A stretch of 64,000 bases of DNA from [Borrelia] lusitaniae (lineage in GTDB: Bacteria > Spirochaetota > Spirochaetia > Borreliales > Borreliaceae), in assembly GCF_030440365.1 (NCBI RefSeq), contig NZ_CP124050.1:682001-746000 (forward strand). The letters are read 5' to 3'. Positions 59,065 through 64,000 of this stretch are shown here, piece by piece. Numbering within the stretch: position 1 is the first letter of the stretch; every line of letters starts with the position of its first letter. Under the pieces are notes generated by a model. It was not told the origin of the DNA. It saw only the letters and a list, made by a program, of their open reading frames with translations, and searched no databases. Both the position numbers and the translations under genes were made by a program.

Positions 59065-59247
59065 ATGGCTGTTCCAAAATTTAAGCCTTCAAAATCTAGA
59101 AGTAGAACAAGGCGTAGTATAAATATGAGGAAAAAGGTTCCTCAATTTCAAGAATGTTCTAATTGTGGTAATCTTGGGGTTAGGCACAGAATTTGTTTGA
59201 AATGTGGATATTACAGAAATAACCAATATCTAGAAATAAGTTTGTAG
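59065..59247 (+). CDS. rpmF: 50S ribosomal protein L32
   Basis: L32 with AVPKFKPSKSRSRTRRS and a zinc-binding CSNCGNLGVRHRICLKCGYY (four cysteines). Its length of 60 aa is normal. AGGAG precedes the ATG. It lies 24 bp upstream of acpP. Confidence 0.98.
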   Translation: MAVPKFKPSKSRSRTRRSINMRKKVPQFQECSNCGNLGVRHRICLKCGYYRNNQYLEISL

Positions 59248-59271
59248 TTTGTAGCAAGGAAGGTATTATTC

Positions 59272-59514
59272 ATGGATAATGATGAAATTTTTAGCAAGGT
59301 TAGGTCTATTATATCTGAGCAGCTTGATAAAAAAGAAGATGAAATTACTATAGATTCTAGATTTGTTGAGGATCTTAGTGCAGATAGCCTTGATATTTAT
59401 GAACTTTTGTATTTGCTTGAAGAGGCTTTTGATGATAAGATCCCAGAAAACGAAGCCAATGAATTTGAGACAGTAGGCGATGTTGTTAATTTTATTAAAA
59501 AGAGAAAGGGTTGA
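59272..59514 (+). CDS. acpP: Acyl carrier protein
   Basis: Carrier of acyl chains. The phosphopantetheine serine is Ser39 in [12 protein letters not shown]. Its length of 80 aa is normal. It is kept although no fatty-acid synthesis genes are seen here. AAGGAAGG lies upstream. Its stop overlaps the rnc start (TGATG). Confidence 0.96.
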   Translation: MDNDEIFSKVRSIISEQLDKKEDEITIDSRFVEDLSADSLDIYELLYLLEEAFDDKIPENEANEFETVGDVVNFIKKRKG

Positions 59515-60251
59515 TGAAAAAAAATTCTTCCGATTTTTGTTTTGGCAGTGAAAGAAAAGCTCAATTAAATGAATTTTTAGAAAATTTGAGTATTGATTTT
59601 AATAATTTTGATTTATTAAATACAGCATTGAGTCACTCGTCTTATTCTAATGAGTTAGATCAAAAATCTGGCAATAATGAGAGGTTGGAATTTTTGGGAG
59701 ATTCTGTGCTTAATTTGATTATCACAGATCATCTTTATAAAACTTATCCAAATAAAAGTGAAGGAGAGCTTAGTAAGGCTAGATCTTATATTGTTAGTGA
59801 AGATTCCCTATCTAGTATTGCTAGAGAGATTGATCTTGGTTCTTATATTTTACTTGGCAAAGGAGAAGAGAGTAATGATGGTCGAAACAAAAAAGGCATT
59901 CTTGCAGATGCTATTGAAGCTTTTGTAGGAGCTATTTATCTTGATAGTGGGTTTTTAGTGGCAACAGAATTTGTTGTTGGACTTTTTGACATGTATATAA
60001 GATTGATGTTTAATAGGGGTGATTTTAAAGATTATAAGAGTTTGCTGCAGGAATATGTTCAAAAGAAATATAAAATCTCACCAAGCTATAAGCTAGACAA
60101 GGAAATAGGTCCAGACCATGATAAAGTTTTTTGCGTTGAACTTTATGTTGGAGAAAAGTTTATATCAAACGGGAAGGGCAAATCTAAAAAAGAGGCCGAA
60201 ATGAGAGCAGCTGAAGTAGCTTTAAAAGCTATGGAAGATATTAATCTTTAA
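59514..60251 (+). CDS. rnc: Ribonuclease III
   Basis: Double-strand-specific endoribonuclease for rRNA and mRNA processing. The catalytic signature is [13 protein letters not shown], the second acidic site is [14 protein letters not shown], and a C-terminal dsRNA-binding domain starts at about 170 ([13 protein letters not shown]). I use the ATG at 59514, overlapping the acpP stop. A TTG 3 nt upstream is an alternative. Its length is 245 aa. The last 30 bp overlap cca on the opposite strand. Confidence 0.97.
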   Translation: MKKNSSDFCFGSERKAQLNEFLENLSIDFNNFDLLNTALSHSSYSNELDQKSGNNERLEFLGDSVLNLIITDHLYKTYPNKSEGELSKARSYIVSEDSLSSIAREIDLGSYILLGKGEESNDGRNKKGILADAIEAFVGAIYLDSGFLVATEFVVGLFDMYIRLMFNRGDFKDYKSLLQEYVQKKYKISPSYKLDKEIGPDHDKVFCVELYVGEKFISNGKGKSKKEAEMRAAEVALKAMEDINL

Positions 60252-61454
60252 GGTTTTTATCTTTTTTATAAGATAATTTTTAGTATTAAGCTTGGGATTT
60301 TCAATTACATAGCTTAGCAGTATGTTTAAAACTTTACCTATATTTTTATTTTCTATTTGGTTTAGATTTTGAATATCTTTTCCGTTTATTTTTAAATCTC
60401 TTAAAGAGAGGGGATTTTTTAGTAATTTTTTTCTTTTTATATTTTTTACTATAAATAAATATTTCTTCTTTTTTCCTTTGAGTGCTTTGTATATATCAAT
60501 TATTTCTTTATAATGTTCTCTTGTGCTTTTGCTAAGCAAATATCTAATATCACTTAATTTTTTGACATTAAAAATATTGTTATTATCGATTATGCTTCTA
60601 TAAAATAAAATTAATTTAATTTCTTTATTTGAAAATTTAAGTAAAATTAATTTTTCTTTTAGTTCTTTTATGGGTTTTTTAATTGTCAATATAGTTATTG
60701 CCTTTAAATAAAATTTGTCTTTTTCAAGTAAAAGAGTTTTTTTGATTAATTTTGTTTTTATTTCTAGATTGAAAAAATTCTTAAAAAAATCAACTTTTTT
60801 AAGATAATAAATTCCTTTTTGCATATTTGTGCCTTCTAGCAATTTGTGAAATTCATTTTTTATCCTTTCTCTTGAGATCATTAAAATATTTTCTTTTTTG
60901 TATTTCATTGAAATTAAAGTATTTTTTTCAATGTTAAAATTAAGTGTGGCTGAAAATCTTGCTGCTCTTAGTATTCTAAGGGCGTCTTCTTCAAGTCTTT
61001 TATTTGCGCTTCCTATGCACCTTATTATCTTTTTATTAAGATCTTTTTTCCCATCATAGCAATCTATTATGTTAAAGTTAAAAATATCCATTGCCATTGC
61101 ATTGATTGTAAAATCTCTTCTTTCAAGATCTTTAATTAAATTTTTAGTATATTCTACTTGTTTAGGGGCTCTTTTGTTTTCATATTCTTTTTCTATTCTG
61201 TATGTGGTGATTTCAAAGATTTTTTTATTAAAAATAATGCCAACTGTACCATGTTTTATTCCCGTTTTAATGTTATTTGGAAATAATAGCATTATTTCTT
61301 CAGGAGTTGCATTTGTTGCAAAATCAAAATCGTAAGGTTTTTTATTGAGCAGCAAGTCTCTTAAAGCGCCTCCAACTAAATAAAATTCATAGTTATTTTT
61401 TTTAAATATTTTAGCAATTTTAATTATGTTTTGATTGTTCTTGCCCAGATTCAT
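60222..61454 (-). CDS. cca: tRNA nucleotidyltransferase/poly(A) polymerase family protein
   Basis: Class II nucleotidyltransferase that adds CCA to tRNA 3' ends, or poly(A). It has the active-site segment [11 protein letters not shown] followed by DFDFATNA (D42, D44), and [12 protein letters not shown]. The RNA-binding domain spans about 150-400. Its length of 410 aa suits a bacterial CCA enzyme. The tRNA genes in this window do not encode CCA, so such an activity is required. Poly(A) polymerase cannot be excluded from sequence. Confidence 0.9.
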   Translation of the reverse strand: MNLGKNNQNIIKIAKIFKKNNYEFYLVGGALRDLLLNKKPYDFDFATNATPEEIMLLFPNNIKTGIKHGTVGIIFNKKIFEITTYRIEKEYENKRAPKQVEYTKNLIKDLERRDFTINAMAMDIFNFNIIDCYDGKKDLNKKIIRCIGSANKRLEEDALRILRAARFSATLNFNIEKNTLISMKYKKENILMISRERIKNEFHKLLEGTNMQKGIYYLKKVDFFKNFFNLEIKTKLIKKTLLLEKDKFYLKAITILTIKKPIKELKEKLILLKFSNKEIKLILFYRSIIDNNNIFNVKKLSDIRYLLSKSTREHYKEIIDIYKALKGKKKKYLFIVKNIKRKKLLKNPLSLRDLKINGKDIQNLNQIENKNIGKVLNILLSYVIENPKLNTKNYLIKKIKTLKINIFHSF

Positions 61455-61588
61455 ATAAAATTATATTATAGTGTAAATATTTTTTTTCTAAAATTTATTT
61501 ACAATTTTAATTTATTTGAAGTATGTTATTATTTGAAGTATGTTATAAAGTAGTGCTTTTATTTTTTAAATGGTTTTATTGGGGTTTT

Positions 61589-63361
61589 ATGAGTGGTAAT
61601 AATAATAATGTATACAGCGCTATAGGTCAGCTTTCAAAAGAGACTAAAAATAGGCTGATGAATGATATAAGGAAAAGCTTAAGTTTGAATTCTTCTGAGT
61701 TTGCTTTGCCCAATTGCAGTAATGAACCCGATGCTGATTCTCAGCTTGAAAAATTTCTTTCAGGGCGTTTAATGGAAGAACCATTTCTTATGAGAATGTG
61801 GTTAACTATTTTAAATTTTTTCCAGAAGGAAAAAAGTAAAGAAGATATTTATAAAGCTTATATTATAAAAAACCTAGAAAATCAAATTAATGAAATGTGT
61901 AAAAATCCAGTAATAGATTTTAAGAGAGAATGTTTGTATATTGGTTTTGTAGAAATGTTTTTTAGTGTTTGCCGATATTCAATGGAATTGAAAGAATTTT
62001 TTAGGAAATTAGAAAAAGGTGGCATTGTTGTTGAGCAAACTATTTTAGAAATTATTCAAAATAAAGTTCTTCATCCTAAGAAAAATTTGGAAGATTTTTT
62101 GGATAAAGGCGAATATGAGCTTTTTTTGAAAAAAGAAAAGACCCAAAATGATTTAGAAGAATCTCTTAAGGTTAAGATAAATGAGTATATTAATTCTATT
62201 CCATTTAATACTTACAAAATCGTCTCTGATATGTTTGAGTTTTATTATGTTTTTAATAGTTTGGCATTTTTCCCCTACAAATCTTTTTTTTCATTTTTCA
62301 ATGTAGATATTTTAGACAATGTTGAAAACATAAGCATAGTTGATCTTGAGGTTGGATTTGGAACTAGTTTTTCAAGTGTTAGCAAATATTTGAATTATTT
62401 TTTCGATATTTTGTATACATTAAAAGATATTGAGATAGATGAGGATATTGTTAAAAGCATTATATCAAATTATTTTTTAATATCTGATGATATTAGCAAT
62501 TCAGAAGTAATTTCAAGAGAAGATCATTTATCCCGAGTAGAATATGTGTTGAAAAATGTTTTATCGGTTGTATCCAAAATTGTTGGTTTGTCTAGAACTT
62601 TGCCTTATTTAGATCTTTTTAGAGTGTATTGCAAAAACCCAGTAGCGTCTCCTAAAAAATATGTACCCTTTTTTGATGTAAAAAATTTTTATGAGAACAT
62701 TTTATTTTTAAATGTTATGGGCCAAGCTATTAAAAGGCGTGATAGCTCTTTGAAAGTTCTTGTGGTCAAAGAAATAAAAAATCTTGTTAGAGATCCTAGT
62801 GTAATTTTAAATTTAAAAGGCGAGATTTTTAACGAACTAAATCTTGGTCACTATAGTTTTAAAAAGTTATATTTTCTTAATGATTTTTTTAAAAATATAT
62901 ATGATGTTAGAATGATGGAAGTTTTAAAGACTATAAATAATGTTGTATTAATTAATAATCATGATTTGAGAAATATATATGTTGATATTGAAAATAATAT
63001 TACTGTTTTGAAAAAAGAAATTTATAATATTTACTTTGAGATTGATTATAAAAATGAAGAGTTTGAAAGGTATAAAAGAGAGAGCAAAATTGACGATTCT
63101 TATAAGGAAAGGATTTTGAAGTGGTGTTTGAATGAATCGGTTTTTATTGATAAAGTTTCAAATAGATTTGTAGATCATTTTATTGAGCTTAGAAAGAGAT
63201 GTTTAGCTCTTTTGGAAAATAATAATGTTTTTATTCGAAAATCTTTAACAGTTTCTTACAAGTCAATGGCAAATGAAAATAAAAAAATTACATTAGCCGA
63301 TGTTATTGGTAATCTTTTAGAAATTGTCAATCAAGCACTTTTTATAATAAAAAATTTATAA
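61589..63361 (+). CDS. Protein of unknown function, 590 aa
   Basis: I do not recognise a family. It is largely helical and cytoplasmic, with no signal peptide. Several segments read like coiled coil (IYNIYFEIDYKNEEFERYK). The N-terminus MSGNNNNVYSAIGQLSKET is low-complexity. I choose the ATG at 61589, preceded by GGGG. An in-frame ATG 22 codons upstream would add a hydrophobic stretch that looks like translated leader. It lies 5 bp upstream of a small membrane-protein gene. Confidence 0.78.
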   Translation: MSGNNNNVYSAIGQLSKETKNRLMNDIRKSLSLNSSEFALPNCSNEPDADSQLEKFLSGRLMEEPFLMRMWLTILNFFQKEKSKEDIYKAYIIKNLENQINEMCKNPVIDFKRECLYIGFVEMFFSVCRYSMELKEFFRKLEKGGIVVEQTILEIIQNKVLHPKKNLEDFLDKGEYELFLKKEKTQNDLEESLKVKINEYINSIPFNTYKIVSDMFEFYYVFNSLAFFPYKSFFSFFNVDILDNVENISIVDLEVGFGTSFSSVSKYLNYFFDILYTLKDIEIDEDIVKSIISNYFLISDDISNSEVISREDHLSRVEYVLKNVLSVVSKIVGLSRTLPYLDLFRVYCKNPVASPKKYVPFFDVKNFYENILFLNVMGQAIKRRDSSLKVLVVKEIKNLVRDPSVILNLKGEIFNELNLGHYSFKKLYFLNDFFKNIYDVRMMEVLKTINNVVLINNHDLRNIYVDIENNITVLKKEIYNIYFEIDYKNEEFERYKRESKIDDSYKERILKWCLNESVFIDKVSNRFVDHFIELRKRCLALLENNNVFIRKSLTVSYKSMANENKKITLADVIGNLLEIVNQALFIIKNL

Positions 63362-63366
63362 ATTTC

Positions 63367-63690
63367 ATGAAAGCTTTTAAAGTAAAAAACTTAAGACGTT
63401 TTTCAAATTTTATTAGAATTTTGGTTATTGTATTGTTTTTAAATTCTTTGTTGAGTTTATTTGTTTTTTTGGCTGGTTCTTACAATATTTTTGTTTATAA
63501 TTTTCAGAAATTTTATCTTGATCTTACTATTATTTTAAGCTCTATTTCTTTTGGACTTGAATCCACCAGGCTGATATTTTTTTATTTATTGAAAAAGAAA
63601 AAAATTAATTATTATTTAATTTTAATTTTTAGTTTTTTGATTTTTTTTTGTGCTCTTTTTTTTAAAATTTTTCTTTCTGGCAACAAATAG
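63367..63690 (+). CDS. Small membrane protein of unknown function, 107 aa
   Basis: Three predicted membrane spans (about 15-38, 46-68 and 78-103) joined by short loops, one with KKKKI. There is no recognisable motif. It probably shares an operon with the preceding 590-aa gene. Confidence 0.75.
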   Translation: MKAFKVKNLRRFSNFIRILVIVLFLNSLLSLFVFLAGSYNIFVYNFQKFYLDLTIILSSISFGLESTRLIFFYLLKKKKINYYLILIFSFLIFFCALFFKIFLSGNK

Positions 63691-63730
63691 ATTAACAGGA
63701 AAATTGCATTAATTGTTTGTCATTATTCTA

Positions 63731-63757
63731 TTGACTAATAAATTTTATTTTTATAAA
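63731..63757 (+). promoter_or_regulatory. Promoter of the tRNA-Thr/tRNA-Tyr pair
   Basis: TTGACT (63731-63736), 15 bp and TATAAA (63752-63757), placing transcription near 63764, 15 bp before tRNA-Thr. Confidence 0.55.
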
Positions 63758-63778
63758 CTAACTATTAGTTTGTTATTT

Positions 63779-63852
63779 GCCGACTTAGCTCAGCTGGCCA
63801 GAGCAGCGGTCTTGTAAACCGCAGGTCGTCGGTTCGACTCCGACAGTCGGCT
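63779..63852 (+). tRNA. tRNA-Thr (anticodon TGT)
   Basis: Cloverleaf with acceptor GCCGACT/AGTCGGC and anticodon loop CTTGTAA. The T arm contains GGTTCGACTCC. CCA is not encoded. Confidence 0.96.
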
Positions 63853-63856
63853 TTTA

Positions 63857-63938
63857 GGGGCGGTACCGAAGTGGTTAACCGGGGCAGACTGTAAATCTGT
63901 TGGCTTTGCCTACGTGGGTTCGAATCCCACCCTCCCCA
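63857..63938 (+). tRNA. tRNA-Tyr (anticodon GTA)
   Basis: Type II tRNA with a long variable arm, anticodon loop CTGTAAA and T arm GTGGGTTCGAATCCCAC. The acceptor GGGGCGG faces CCTCCCC, leaving a C-T mismatch at the fifth pair. CCA is not encoded. It lies 4 nt after tRNA-Thr and is probably co-transcribed with it. Confidence 0.94.
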
Positions 63939-64000
63939 ATTTAGTGAAAATTATAATTGGTTTCCTTTTTTGTAATTTTTATATTGCGATCTTTTAAATG

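Noticed and set aside
61523..61588. N-terminal hydrophobic extension of the 590-aa protein
   Set aside because: The upstream ATG has no ribosome binding site and the stretch is AT-rich leader. The ATG at 61589 fits better.

Overview
The window is part of the linear chromosome of a Lyme-group spirochaete (Borrelia/Borreliella burgdorferi sensu lato). Evidence: very AT-rich DNA, periplasmic flagellar FlaA followed by cheA2-cheW3-cheX-cheY3, BosR, a Dps with a cysteine-rich tail, a class I lysyl-tRNA synthetase, a complete mevalonate operon and two adjacent MCPs. Gene order matches what I remember of strain B31 from about BB0642 to BB0708. FlaA and NanE seem to differ slightly from B31 as I remember it, so a related genospecies is possible. 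I see no prophage, insertion sequence, CRISPR array or plasmid-type accessory region.

Layout. 1-5.4 kb: 3' truncated potA, rbgA, nanE-ptsG, then bosR and a membrane-anchored hydrolase. 5.4-15.6 kb: an orphan 562-aa protein, groEL, yajC-secD-secF, two orphans, a short DnaJ and a HemW-like protein. 15.6-19.8 kb: rpiA, gpmA, lysS, era. 19.9-24.4 kb: small envelope proteins, a glycosyltransferase-like protein and a cell-wall amidase. 24.4-30.6 kb: flaA and the chemotaxis operon. 30.6-33.7 kb: an operon read leftward from gph into three orphans, one with a voltage-sensor-like membrane domain. 33.9-37.6 kb: a nucleoside-type ABC importer. 37.7-41.9 kb: mcp4 and mcp5. 42-49.4 kb: mnmA and the mevalonate pathway. 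49.4-54.2 kb: tRNA-Val, a CAP-domain lipoprotein, dps, a second EF-G and the ROK regulator badR. 54.2-60.3 kb: ffh, rpsP-khpA-rimM-trmD-rplS, coaD, rpmF-acpP-rnc. 60.2-64 kb: cca, two orphans, tRNA-Thr and tRNA-Tyr.

The genes serve a host-dependent, metabolically reduced organism: sugar and nucleoside import, isoprenoids by the mevalonate route, motility and chemotaxis, and stress and host-phase regulators (BosR, BadR). None of the three tRNA genes encodes its CCA end, which fits the resident CCA-adding-type enzyme.

Points most worth a second look: nanE lacks any ATG, GTG or TTG start ahead of its first barrel strand and seems to begin at an ATT; the HemW-like protein has lost the radical-SAM cysteines; a membrane protein joins a voltage-sensor-like domain to a HAMP-like region with no output domain; badR has a consensus promoter flanked by two perfect palindromes; dps has a Per-box-like element on its -10; Ffh has DTRGR in place of DTAGR. 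No wholly new multigene system was evident.
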